NCBI RefSeq assembly: GCF_004378255.1
Contig: NZ_SNQG01000001.1
Coordinates: forward strand, 1,054,001-1,118,000
DNA: 64,000 nucleotides
Direction of reading: 5' to 3'
From: Mucilaginibacter phyllosphaerae
GTDB taxonomy: Bacteria; Bacteroidota; Bacteroidia; Sphingobacteriales; Sphingobacteriaceae
Below, one piece after another: positions 36,097 to 44,889 of this stretch (positions are counted from its first letter, which is position 1; each line of letters begins with the position of its first letter). The position numbers were made by a program, and so were the translations under genes. The notes beneath the pieces were generated by a model. It was not told the DNA's origin, did not search any database, and saw nothing but the letters and a program-made list of their open reading frames with translations.

Positions 36097-37920
36097 ATGG
36101 AGAAATTCGATTACAGGGAAGCATTAAAAAATATACCGCATAAACCGGGTGTTTACCAGTATTGGGATAGCGAGAAGGAGCTGATCTATATTGGTAAGGC
36201 AAAAGACCTGCGCAATCGCGTGGGGTCGTACTTTAATAAGGATACGCAGATCAATGCTAAAACGCGGGTTTTGGTATCTAAGATCCGTAATATTACGTTT
36301 ACCATTGTGGATACCGAGGTGGATGCCTGGCTGCTGGAGAACAGCATGATCAAGAAGCATCAGCCACGCTATAATGTGATGCTGAAGGATGATAAAACCT
36401 ACCCCTGGATCATCATCAAGAACGAAAATTACCCCCGCATTTACTGGACACGCCGCATTATTAAAGATGGCTCTAAATACCTTGGCCCCTACGCATCTGT
36501 CAGTATGATGCACACTATTTTAGGGCTTATTAAAGAAACCTATGCCCTGCGTACCTGCAACCTTAACCTTACCCGCGAAAACATCGAAAAAGGTAAATTT
36601 AAGGTTTGCCTGGAATATCAGTTGGGGAACTGCAAGGGCCCTTGTCAGGATTTCCAGTCGGAGGCGGATTACAACCAAAACATCAGCGAGATAACGGATG
36701 TGCTTAACGGCAAAATAGGCAACGTGGTGCGTGGCCTCAAAGCCGATCTGGATAAGGCCGTTGGTGATTTAAATTTTGAACAGGCCCACCGCCTGAAAAG
36801 GAAGCAAGACCTGCTGGAGAATTATCAGAGCAAATCAACCGTAGTAAATTCATCTATTACCGATGTGGATGTTTTCAGCATAGCATCTGAAGAGAAATAT
36901 GCCTTTGTCAACTTCCTGAAGGTGATGAACGGAACGATTACCCAAACCCAAACCATCGAGCTAAAAAAACGATTGGACGAGACCGACGAGGAACTGTTAA
37001 CGCTTGCCATTACCGAATTCCGCACCCGGTACAACAGCACGTCTAAAGAGATCATTGTACCTTTTGAGATCGACCTGGAAGACGCCAAATTAAAATTTAC
37101 GGTACCTAAACTGGGCGAGAAGCGTAAACTGCTTGATCTGTCGCAAAAGAATGTGATGTTCTTTAAAAAAGAAAAGATAGACCAATACGAGAAGCTAAAT
37201 CCCGAGGTACGTACCGAGCGGTTGCTTACCCTGATGATGAAGGACCTGCGCATGAATACGCTGCCGCGCCATATAGAGTGTTTTGATAACTCCAACTTCC
37301 AGGGTGCGTACCCGGTATCGGCCATTGTGGTGTTTAAGGATGCCAAACCATCTAAAAAAGATTACCGCTTTTTTAATGTAAAAACTGTTGTAGGGCCGGA
37401 TGACTTTGCCACGATGGAAGAGGCCGTACACCGCCGTTACCGCCGCATGCTGGATGAAGGTACCGAGCTGCCGCAACTGATCATTATCGATGGTGGTAAG
37501 GGGCAGTTATCATCAGCCATGAAGAGTTTGAGGCTTTTGGGGATCGATAAACAGGTAACCATTATCGGTATTGCCAAGCGTTTGGAAGAACTCTATTACC
37601 CCGGCGACCAGTACCCGCTTTACCTCGACAAACGGTCTGAAACGCTTAAAGTGATCCAGCAGCTGCGTGATGAAGCCCACCGTTTCGGCATTACCGCTCA
37701 CCGTAAAAAACGTGATAAAGGCACCTTAGCTACCGAATTAGAATTGATACCCGGCATCGGCAAAACCACTGCCGACAAGCTATTGAAATACTTTAAATCT
37801 GTTAAAAAGATCCGCGAAGCAACCGAAACCGAACTGCAGGAAGTGGTAAATTTAAAACAGGCCAAAGCCATCAGCCAGTATTTTAACCCATCGGTAAGTG
37901 ATGTAACCGGGTTGGAGTAG
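36097..37920 (+). CDS. uvrC: excinuclease ABC subunit C
   Basis: 607 residues. Makes both cuts around a lesion in nucleotide excision repair. The N-terminal GIY-YIG nuclease includes HKPGVYQYWDSEKELIYIGKAKDLRNR (family KPGVY, YIGKAKNL). A cysteine cluster (RTCNLNL, CLEYQLGNCKGPC) and a UVR motif (QAHRLKRKQDLL) follow. The RNase H-like half holds IECFDNSNFQG and IIIDGGKGQLSSA, and the C-terminal HhH motifs read LIPGIGKTTADKLLKYF. Full length. It stands alone behind a strong inverted repeat. Confidence 0.93.
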   Translation: MEKFDYREALKNIPHKPGVYQYWDSEKELIYIGKAKDLRNRVGSYFNKDTQINAKTRVLVSKIRNITFTIVDTEVDAWLLENSMIKKHQPRYNVMLKDDKTYPWIIIKNENYPRIYWTRRIIKDGSKYLGPYASVSMMHTILGLIKETYALRTCNLNLTRENIEKGKFKVCLEYQLGNCKGPCQDFQSEADYNQNISEITDVLNGKIGNVVRGLKADLDKAVGDLNFEQAHRLKRKQDLLENYQSKSTVVNSSITDVDVFSIASEEKYAFVNFLKVMNGTITQTQTIELKKRLDETDEELLTLAITEFRTRYNSTSKEIIVPFEIDLEDAKLKFTVPKLGEKRKLLDLSQKNVMFFKKEKIDQYEKLNPEVRTERLLTLMMKDLRMNTLPRHIECFDNSNFQGAYPVSAIVVFKDAKPSKKDYRFFNVKTVVGPDDFATMEEAVHRRYRRMLDEGTELPQLIIIDGGKGQLSSAMKSLRLLGIDKQVTIIGIAKRLEELYYPGDQYPLYLDKRSETLKVIQQLRDEAHRFGITAHRKKRDKGTLATELELIPGIGKTTADKLLKYFKSVKKIREATETELQEVVNLKQAKAISQYFNPSVSDVTGLE

Positions 37921-38066
37921 TGTTGAATGTACAAACATCAATGCATTGCAACAGGCATAACCACAGGTGCAAGCAAAACGCAATTAATCAATTCTAATTT
38001 TTTGCCATCAATAAAGTTGGTGATATTTTCTATTAAACTTTGTAGTTGATCGTAATTTCCTTGTCT

Positions 38067-38534
38067 CTACTCATACATCAACTTTTCTTTTTCACTTACA
38101 TTATTAAAGCTATCACTTTCCCAGCCTAATTTAAATCCGCAACCCTCATTATTTGTGATTACAAATGGTTGGATATAGATTTTATGACTATCCGTCTGTT
38201 TTAGTGAGGGGCTGTTTATTCTACCCTTTTGATTAATTATACTGATTGCCCGGCTAACTGCATTCACTATAAAAACAGGCCTATTAGTAGTATAGCTAAT
38301 ATTAGTAAGCTGATGTTTACGGATGTTAAAACGGATAAACACACAGCCTTTCCAACAACTATTATTAACCGAATCTACATTGGGTTTATAATTATTTACC
38401 AATGCCCATTTAATATCTGCAAGATCCTTTATCACAATGTCTTTTTGATCGTTCTGCGAAAAAGATTGAAAAGATATTAGTTGGAGTATTAGTAAAATAA
38501 GTATTCGGTATGGTTTAAGATAAACGCAAGGCAC
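38067..38534 (-). CDS. secreted TonB-C-like small protein, paralog A
   Basis: About 155 residues, start GTG 38534, followed by a signal peptide (YRILILLILQLISFQSFSQ). The mature part has CWKGCVFIRFNIRKHQLTNISYTTN, the 'G.v.v.f.i...G.i.......' pattern of a TonB C-terminal fold, then YIQPFVITNNEGCGFKLGWES. It is clearly homologous to the frameshifted gene at 39142-39704, including its C-terminal IQPF...GC.F stretch. Role unknown; such proteins often sit in the periplasm. AT-rich relative to the neighbourhood. Confidence 0.6.
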   Translation of the reverse strand: MPCVYLKPYRILILLILQLISFQSFSQNDQKDIVIKDLADIKWALVNNYKPNVDSVNNSCWKGCVFIRFNIRKHQLTNISYTTNRPVFIVNAVSRAISIINQKGRINSPSLKQTDSHKIYIQPFVITNNEGCGFKLGWESDSFNNVSEKEKLMYE

Positions 38535-38557
38535 AAAATTTTGCTTTATATAAAAGG

Positions 38558-39019
38558 TTAAATAATTACAAAGAAACTTAGTGCACCCTTATCTATGTAG
38601 TAAAAAGAAACAATTTTATCTTGTTTAAATTCGAGATAAGTAACCGGCTTATTTTTAATGATTAATATAACAATATCGCCATAATCATCCGTATTGAATT
38701 TCTTTTTATTGCCTTTAAAACTATTGTAAGTGCAAATTTTGTAATCCGAAGAAGCAAAGGCTTCACCGGATGTTTTTACTAAATCTTCAACCATTGCGGA
38801 TACGATTTTTTCCTTCTTCGCCTCTCGAATGGTATCATTCGCAGCGATATACATGTAGTTATCCATAATAAACCGGGAGTCTTTTCTATCCTTAAAAACA
38901 GCAGATATAAAACCCCTAATAGTTGAACTCCGCTTGGCAAACAGATCTTGCGCCTTGCATGGATTGCTAATCAAAAAAATAAAAGCAAACAATATTATGA
39001 TTAATTTTTTCATGGGCAT
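38558..39019 (-). CDS. secreted small protein of unknown function
   Basis: About 153 residues, signal peptide MKKLIIILFAFIFLISNPCKAQ (start may be the second ATG, 39013). The mature part has a helix STIRGFISAVFKDRKD, a central helix KKEKIVSAMVEDLVKT and a C-terminal pair of strands (YGDIVILIIKNKPVTYLEFKQDKIVSFYYID). I do not recognise the family; the layout resembles other Bacteroidota exported small proteins of 130-160 residues. It lies between the two TonB-like paralogs and shares their AT-rich composition. Confidence 0.55.
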   Translation of the reverse strand: MPMKKLIIILFAFIFLISNPCKAQDLFAKRSSTIRGFISAVFKDRKDSRFIMDNYMYIAANDTIREAKKEKIVSAMVEDLVKTSGEAFASSDYKICTYNSFKGNKKKFNTDDYGDIVILIIKNKPVTYLEFKQDKIVSFYYIDKGALSFFVII

Positions 39020-39141
39020 GTTCCTGATTTATTGGCGGGCTTAATATTGAAGCAATATCATATATAATCTTTATAGTAATCGCACCGTATAAGTTTGTAA
39101 GTATTCCTGCTCACTTTTGTAAGCCTTTATATATTATTAAA

Positions 39142-39704
39142 TCATTCCATCGAACCGGAACCAACTTGTATCGGGCTTAAAACAACTCCGTCGAAAAACA
39201 TCAAAGTCCCTTCTTTAAAATTAAATAAATTAAAAATAGATTTGTGAAGGTGATCCATTCGTGTATAAAACATAAAATATGATTGATAATATTCGCCTTT
39301 ATCTTCAGTGCCTTTAAAAGAGCTTACTTTTGGAAAATTACATCCTGCCTGATAATTATATATAAAAGGCTGAATTATTCACGCTTGGATATTTTCAAAA
39401 AAGCAATTAACTCTCTGTCTTGCGTTATGCTATTTACAGCACTCACCAATTCATCAGTAATGAATTTTGTAGAATCTGTATCTCCGCTGAAAGATAGGTT
39501 GATTATTTTTCCTTGCGCAGAAACCTTGAACTTTACAAAAACGCACCCAATTCCGCAATACTTTGCTAAAGCAGACGAATCAGGATGATAATTTTTAAAT
39601 ATATAACCGCTAACCTTATTATAGTTTAACACTTGTTTCTTCTGTGCTGATAAAACTAATGGGCTACTCAAGATAATTATTAATATTATTAAATTATTTT
39701 TCAT
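39142..39704 (-). pseudogene. secreted TonB-C-like small protein, paralog B, split by a frameshift
   Basis: The intact first part (109 codons, 39375-39704) has a signal peptide (MKNNLIILIIILSSPLVLSAQ) and the motif CGIGCVFVKFKVSAQGKI shared with the gene at 38067-38534, then ends at TAA 39375-39377. A second frame overlaps that stop and continues through 39142 for 78 codons (IIQPFIYNYQAGCNFPKVSS...), matching paralog A's C-terminal YIQPFVITNNEGCGF. Inserting one base near 39379 would join both into about 188 residues, so one base is missing from the gene or from the assembly. The lack of an ATG for the second part argues that it is not an independent gene. It accounts for the otherwise unexplained gap before 39019. 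Confidence 0.7.
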
Positions 39705-39840
39705 TGGGATAGGTAGGTATTATTTCTCATAAAGATAATATACGCTCATTACAAAAGCAATTATTTACCTTTAACAAAAAATGCTATAATCATTGTGATA
39801 TATTACACATATCGGCATAATGCTTAACAATTGCCACATA

Positions 39841-39876
39841 AACAAAAAAGTCAAAATCCATTTGAATTTTGACTTT
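39841..39876 (-). terminator. rho-independent terminator after gldN
   Basis: AAAGTCAAAAT (39847-39857) and ATTTTGACTTT (39866-39876) form an 11-base stem; on the minus strand the stem is followed by TTTTTTG. It ends the gldK-L-M-N transcript. Confidence 0.65.
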
Positions 39877-39896
39877 AATTTTTTGAATTTATCGTG

Positions 39897-40871
39897 TTAC
39901 TCGCCGTATTTCCATAGGTTGAGCTCGTAATCCAACAATGATTTTTTGATCCTGTCAGATTCGTACAGCTTATCTATTCCCTGTGCGTAATCGCGGATGC
40001 GTTCGTCCTTATCGTTAGATTGTTTTACAATGTAGCTGGTAAAGATGCGTTTTACAAAGCAATCGTCAAAACTAAGGCCGGTTGCATCGTTGTTACGGCT
40101 TACGGCCTCTTTAACTGCCAGTATCGGCCTTGCCTCGGGGAAGTAGATCCAGAAAGCGGGCTGGTAATCCAGTTCTACCCCTGCTGCCTTTGGTTTGATC
40201 AGTGGTGCAATGCCGATGATGCGCGGCTCAAAAATAGAGCGCTGGCGGTCAAACACCCAATCTTCTTTGATACGGAATTTAATAACGCTATCCGGGTTAA
40301 ATTCGCCGGCGCGCACTTCAGATCCTATTTTATTACCATCCTTATCAAACTTATCCACTACCGAGCTATCGGCCATACGGCTGCGGGCCTGCCCGGACGT
40401 TAAGCGTTTTGAAAAGCTATCGCCGTTAGGATCGTCCTTTGATCCGCCGGTTGGGTCATAAGCGGTTAGTTCGCCTGCATCAATAGCAGCCATCAGCACA
40501 TCTATTAACCTGCCCTTGGGCGATAAAAGATACTGGTTCATTTTCTCGCGCAGGTCAATTTCACGCCATACACGTTTGGCAAACATCACGTCGGCCTCGC
40601 GCAGGTTGGCATAAGGGGTTACTTTAGCGCTTAAAATATTATTCTTTTTGTAATAACCGTCCATAGGGCGGTCAAAAGGTTTTAAGGTTTTTTTAGCAGT
40701 ATCCCGCATGCCAAGCTCTACATTGCCGCCGCTGGTTGTGTTTTTCAACACAGATTGCGGTGCCGCAGCCGCTTTACGGGGCGCCGCCTTTTTGGTTGTT
40801 CTTTTGCGGTTTTGCGCAAAGGATGCGCTACAAACCAGGCAAAGTACTATGATCAAAAATCTTTTTTTCAT
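39897..40871 (-). CDS. gldN: GldN, type IX secretion core protein
   Basis: 324 residues with a signal peptide (KKRFLIIVLCLVCSASFAQ) and a lysine-rich stretch RKRTTKKAAPRKAA behind it. Matches GldN/PorN, the periplasmic protein that, with GldK, forms the ring around the T9SS translocon: VMFAKRVWREIDLREKMNQYL, FRIKEDWVFDRQRSIFEPRIIGIAPL, and WIYFPEARPILAVKEAVSRNND are the characteristic stretches. Eight bases after gldM, last in the gldKLMN operon, and followed by a terminator. Confidence 0.9.
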   Translation of the reverse strand: MKKRFLIIVLCLVCSASFAQNRKRTTKKAAPRKAAAAPQSVLKNTTSGGNVELGMRDTAKKTLKPFDRPMDGYYKKNNILSAKVTPYANLREADVMFAKRVWREIDLREKMNQYLLSPKGRLIDVLMAAIDAGELTAYDPTGGSKDDPNGDSFSKRLTSGQARSRMADSSVVDKFDKDGNKIGSEVRAGEFNPDSVIKFRIKEDWVFDRQRSIFEPRIIGIAPLIKPKAAGVELDYQPAFWIYFPEARPILAVKEAVSRNNDATGLSFDDCFVKRIFTSYIVKQSNDKDERIRDYAQGIDKLYESDRIKKSLLDYELNLWKYGE

Positions 40872-40878
40872 AACCTTA

Positions 40879-42396
40879 TTAATTAGCCGATAACACTATA
40901 GCATCAAGCCCGCGTTGTGCACCATCGGGGCCAACAGCAACAATTTCTTTAAATACCACGGTAGAACCCGGCGTTACACCCGCCATTGCCGACCGCATGG
41001 CGCCGGTAAGTTCTGCACCGCTGGCAGAATTGATCACCGCATCCTGGCGTGGTTTTATTACGATCAGGGTAAACCTGGTTACGTTAAATTTAGCATCAAA
41101 ATCAAAGTTATCCAGCTTGGCAAATAACTTATCCTGCGCGCGCAGGTTGGCCGCGCTGGTATTACCACCGCTTTTGCCTGCAAACATCGGTTTAGGATCC
41201 GGGATACGTTTCACCCTAAACTCTGACGCGCCCAATACCATTCCCTTATCGCCGGTTACCGTAATTTTAGCGGTGCCTATTGCGTTTACGGTGGCGGTAT
41301 AATGGCCTGCCGAACCGGTGATGGTACCACCGGTCATGCTAACTTTCATACTCTCTTTGGCAACACCCGGCGCCGAAACCGATAGCGGGTTTGGTACGCC
41401 GATATACAATACGTTCATCTTATCCGGAGAAACAACTGCCGATGGTTTTGCCACCATATAGCTGCCCGTAACCGGGTAAGCCTTTGGCGGCCCGTCTACC
41501 TGTTTAACCAGTAACTGACCTGTCCAGGTGCGCAAACCTTCGCCGCTTGCAGTGGTAGTGTAGGTACCTACACCGTTAGCTGTTGGTACAGATGACCCGC
41601 CTACCGTAATGGTAGGGTTAGAATTTTGATCATAAGCAGTTAAAAATATCTCGGCTTTGTATTGCTGGCCGGATAATACATAACTGGTGGGTGCCACGGC
41701 AACTGCCTTAAATTGGTTAAGAGTTACCTGTGCCTGGTCTACCTTGCCCAAAATCCTTTTCACCACTTCGTTCTCGGCATTTTTATTATCAGCCTGTATC
41801 TTAGCTAAGGTAGTTAAAACCGCACCTAACGGTATTCCCTCACCAAAATAACCCGTCTGGAAGGTTTTTGCCGGGTAACCGGGGCGCTTTGGCGGATCGT
41901 TAGCGTTTAATGAAAAGTTCACGTCTGCGCCGTCTTTACCTAAAAGCGATACCAGTTTAGCCTTGGTTTCTTCAATTTTTTGCTTTAATACATCGGCCTT
42001 TTTACCGTTTATCATCACTTCTGATGAAATATCAAGGCTTTCGCGGGCGTTTACATCATTTATTTCGGGGTTGATACCGCCGCCTTTTTCAACTAATTCT
42101 TTTTTTAGTTCTTCTATATATGCGTTAAGCTCGCCGGCAGTTTTACTTGCCTCTTTGGCATTTGCCAGTAATTTAGCTGCCTTTTCGGGCTGCTCTTTTA
42201 GTTTGGTTGCCTCGAATGCCGAATAGGTATTATCTAAACCGGTAGTAACATTTACGCGCGACTGATCTAAGCTGTTTGTGATATTTTTGAATGAATCCAG
42301 TAAACTATCCGGTACGTTTAGCGCTATAAGCCCTAATAATACCAGGTACAGGATACCTATCATTCGCTGTCTTGGGGTTTCTTTACCTCCGGCCAT
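40879..42396 (-). CDS. gldM: GldM, type IX secretion/gliding motor component
   Basis: 505 residues with one N-terminal membrane helix (RMIGILYLVLLGLIALNVPDSLL) and a large periplasmic part. MAGGKETPRQRMIGILYLVL at the start is the GldM signature; GldM and GldL form the proton-driven inner-membrane motor of T9SS. The periplasmic D1-D4 domains show in repetitive beta segments (VLSGQQYKAEIFLTAYD, NGVGTYTTTASGEG, GHYTATVNAIGTAKITVTGD, DFDAKFNVTRFTLIVIKPR). It follows gldL by 37 bases. Confidence 0.92.
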   Translation of the reverse strand: MAGGKETPRQRMIGILYLVLLGLIALNVPDSLLDSFKNITNSLDQSRVNVTTGLDNTYSAFEATKLKEQPEKAAKLLANAKEASKTAGELNAYIEELKKELVEKGGGINPEINDVNARESLDISSEVMINGKKADVLKQKIEETKAKLVSLLGKDGADVNFSLNANDPPKRPGYPAKTFQTGYFGEGIPLGAVLTTLAKIQADNKNAENEVVKRILGKVDQAQVTLNQFKAVAVAPTSYVLSGQQYKAEIFLTAYDQNSNPTITVGGSSVPTANGVGTYTTTASGEGLRTWTGQLLVKQVDGPPKAYPVTGSYMVAKPSAVVSPDKMNVLYIGVPNPLSVSAPGVAKESMKVSMTGGTITGSAGHYTATVNAIGTAKITVTGDKGMVLGASEFRVKRIPDPKPMFAGKSGGNTSAANLRAQDKLFAKLDNFDFDAKFNVTRFTLIVIKPRQDAVINSASGAELTGAMRSAMAGVTPGSTVVFKEIVAVGPDGAQRGLDAIVLSAN

Positions 42397-42433
42397 GCTC
42401 TATATTATTCTTTATGCCTTGTTAAAATAATTA

Positions 42434-43252
42434 TTAATTAACGCGAGGTTGATTCATAGCTGTAAGCATGTTACCATACACCGAATTTAACGATGCCAGG
42501 TTTTTAGCTAAACGGCCAACTTCTTCTTTAAACTGTTTAGAATCATCTAACGATTCGTTAAAGTTATTCATCGTTAACGACAGGTTTTTGTAGAAGCTGT
42601 TCATTGCTTTTAAATGCGCGCTTGAATCCTGCAGTTCCAGTTCGTACACGGCGTTTAACGACGACAGGTTTTTAGCCAGGTTCGTCACCTGGTCATGATA
42701 TGCTTTTGAATCTACATTGGTGTTAGCCATCTCGTTTAAGTTGGCAGATGCTTTTTCAAATGCAACGCTTAAGCCATCGTAGCTTGCGGTTGCCTGTTTT
42801 ACCTTGTTGGTAAATGCAATGGTAGCATCGCCGGCATCGGTAACGCGCGATATGGCGTTAACCTTATCGCCAAATGTACGCAGGCCTTCGCCCAGGCTGC
42901 CGATAAGTTCGGGCCCTATTTTGGCATCTTCCAGCATTTTATCTAAAGCTGCAGTGTTAGAAAAGCCTGTTGTTACAGCGGCAGCTGCCGGCCTTGCTGA
43001 TGCTTTAGGCAATTCGCCATTAAAATCTTCGTTAAGTTCAGGATAAGCACGGGTCCAATCCACATCCTTCTCTTCTCTTTGTAAACCCAGGATAAAAAAT
43101 AATACCGCTTCGGCGCCTAATCCAAGTGTGATAAATTCTGAAGCGAATTTCCAGTGTTGAATTTTAAACAGAAGCCCGATGATCACAACGGTTGCACCAA
43201 GTGATATAATATTACCAATTCCAAAAGGTTTCTTTTTTCCAGTTCCAGCCAT
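42434..43252 (-). CDS. gldL: GldL, type IX secretion motor component
   Basis: 272 residues. MAGTGKKKPFGIGNIISLGA, then TVVIIGLLFKIQHWKFASEFITLGLGAEAVLFFILGL, gives two adjacent membrane helices that hold the conserved Lys/Glu proton pathway of GldL, followed by a long cytoplasmic coiled coil. A longer open frame upstream overlaps the gldK end; ATG 43252 is chosen since the conserved protein starts there. Operon gldK-L-M-N. Confidence 0.92.
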   Translation of the reverse strand: MAGTGKKKPFGIGNIISLGATVVIIGLLFKIQHWKFASEFITLGLGAEAVLFFILGLQREEKDVDWTRAYPELNEDFNGELPKASARPAAAAVTTGFSNTAALDKMLEDAKIGPELIGSLGEGLRTFGDKVNAISRVTDAGDATIAFTNKVKQATASYDGLSVAFEKASANLNEMANTNVDSKAYHDQVTNLAKNLSSLNAVYELELQDSSAHLKAMNSFYKNLSLTMNNFNESLDDSKQFKEEVGRLAKNLASLNSVYGNMLTAMNQPRVN

Positions 43253-43308
43253 AAACTTTAGTAAGTGTGTTTTATTAGTATAATTTGTTTTGTTGTTTCT
43301 TTTTGAGA

Positions 43309-44631
43309 TTAACGTCTGTCGTGAAGATCGCGACCCAGGAACGGTGTTACACAACGGAACCCAATGTATGATTTTGAGGTGTCCTGATACTCGAATGTAC
43401 GTGTAGAATTTTGCAGAAAATAGCCGATATCTTTCCATGAACCACCGCGTACCACTTTACGTTTCAGCACTTCGGGGTCGCTGGCTTTGGCTTCGTAATT
43501 AAAGGTTGGCGCCAGATCATGCACAAAGGTAGATGCCGACTCGTCATAAGCAGATAAGGTCCACTCGGATACGTTACCCGCCATATTATACAACCCAAAA
43601 TCATTAGGGAAGTATGACCGTACGTTAACCGTGTAAGCACCACCGTCATCTGTATAATTACCGCGGCCGGGTTTAAAGTTGGCCATTAAGCAGCCTTTTG
43701 CATTTTTAATATAAGGGCCGCCCCAGGGGTAATCTGTACCTACCCTGCCACCGCGCGCAGCGTATTCAAACTCGGCCTCGTTAGGCAAAGTAAAAGGCTG
43801 ATTGGGCGGTAGTTTGCGTTTAAATTTCGCAGCCTCGTTTAAGCGGGTGCGCCATGCGGTGAACGCCCTTGCCTGGCGCCAGGTAACCCCCACTACCGGG
43901 TAATTACGATATGCCGGGTGAGAGAAGTAGCCTTCTACCATCGGCTCGTTGGCCGCGTACGAAAAATCGTTGAGCCAAACCAGGGTATCCGGGTAAACGG
44001 CCACGGTATCGCGCAGGATGAAATCCGAGCGCCTTTTAGTTTTATCATTACGATAGTTTGATGCATCGCGCAGGGTAAACATGGCATAGTTATATTTCAA
44101 CATGCGCACATCTATCTCGTTACGGTCAAAAACCCGATCATCGCCCTGGTAATACATGCCCTGCAATTTTTGCTGATTTGCCGAAGCGCCTTTACCACGG
44201 GTGCTGAACACGCCGTTTTTGGCCACATACTCCCAGTTGATATACTTACGGCCGTTTGCATCGGCAGCTGCGCCTTTTTTAGGCTGGTAGTAGTATTTAG
44301 GGTCGTTTAAATAGTTGCTGATGGCAATAGAATCGCGCACCCAGAATACAAACTGTTTGTATTTAGAGTTTGAGATCTCTGTTTCGTCCATAAAGAACGG
44401 GGCTACGGTAACCTGTTTGGTTTGGGCGGTTTGGGCAAAGGTTACATCCTGGTCTGTCTGGCCCATTAAAAAAGTACCTCCTTTAATGTAAACCATGTTT
44501 AACGGAGTGGTTGCCCTGAAAGAACGCTGCCTCACTCCTACCACCTCGCCACTATTGTTACCGCCGCCTATACCGCATCCGGTTAAAATAGTACCACTCA
44601 AAATTATTATCAGAAAGTAAACTTGTTTCAT
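43309..44631 (-). CDS. gldK: GldK, SUMF1-like lipoprotein of type IX secretion
   Basis: 440 residues. Lipoprotein signal with lipobox ILTGC (Cys about 19). From about residue 45 the SUMF1/formylglycine-generating-enzyme-like domain appears (MVYIKGGTFLMGQTDQD, PVVGVTWRQARAFTAWRTRLNE, FTLPNEAEFEYAARGG, MAGNVSEWTLSAYDE, RKVVRGGSWKDIGY, YIGFRCV), here without known enzymatic role. GldK is an outer-membrane-anchored ring component with GldN. First gene of the operon; 258 bases of noncoding DNA with a 16-base palindrome lie upstream. Confidence 0.92.
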   Translation of the reverse strand: MKQVYFLIIILSGTILTGCGIGGGNNSGEVVGVRQRSFRATTPLNMVYIKGGTFLMGQTDQDVTFAQTAQTKQVTVAPFFMDETEISNSKYKQFVFWVRDSIAISNYLNDPKYYYQPKKGAAADANGRKYINWEYVAKNGVFSTRGKGASANQQKLQGMYYQGDDRVFDRNEIDVRMLKYNYAMFTLRDASNYRNDKTKRRSDFILRDTVAVYPDTLVWLNDFSYAANEPMVEGYFSHPAYRNYPVVGVTWRQARAFTAWRTRLNEAAKFKRKLPPNQPFTLPNEAEFEYAARGGRVGTDYPWGGPYIKNAKGCLMANFKPGRGNYTDDGGAYTVNVRSYFPNDFGLYNMAGNVSEWTLSAYDESASTFVHDLAPTFNYEAKASDPEVLKRKVVRGGSWKDIGYFLQNSTRTFEYQDTSKSYIGFRCVTPFLGRDLHDRR

Positions 44632-44837
44632 TTTTTATTCAAAATCAATAATAATGCTATCAATTTACGCAACAGAACGCACCTTCGAATATATCACTTT
44701 TACACTTACTAAACCCAAAAAATGTTTTTTTTAATCTAACAATCAGTGTTATCTGTTTAAAAAAGCACTTATTTAAGGATCATGTAACTAAGCCAGCACG
44801 ACAAAAGTATTCTGCTATTAAAATAAATACTTTCACC

Positions 44838-44853
44838 GTTATACGCGTATAAC
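44838..44853. promoter_or_regulatory. 16-base palindrome upstream of gldK
   Basis: GTTATACGCGTATAAC is a perfect 16-base palindrome in the 258-base gap between gldK and hemD. A -7-like TACTTTTG lies nearby at 44809-44802 on the minus strand without a clear -33 box. It could be a regulator site for the gld operon; the alternative is chance. Confidence 0.35.
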
Positions 44854-44889
44854 TTAAGAATGTTGCAATAGAGCAACAGTTAAAGTGAA

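Noticed and set aside
42434..43438. Longer gldL frame starting at 43438
   Set aside because: The first 62 codons overlap gldK and lack conserved sequence; ATG 43252 matches GldL.
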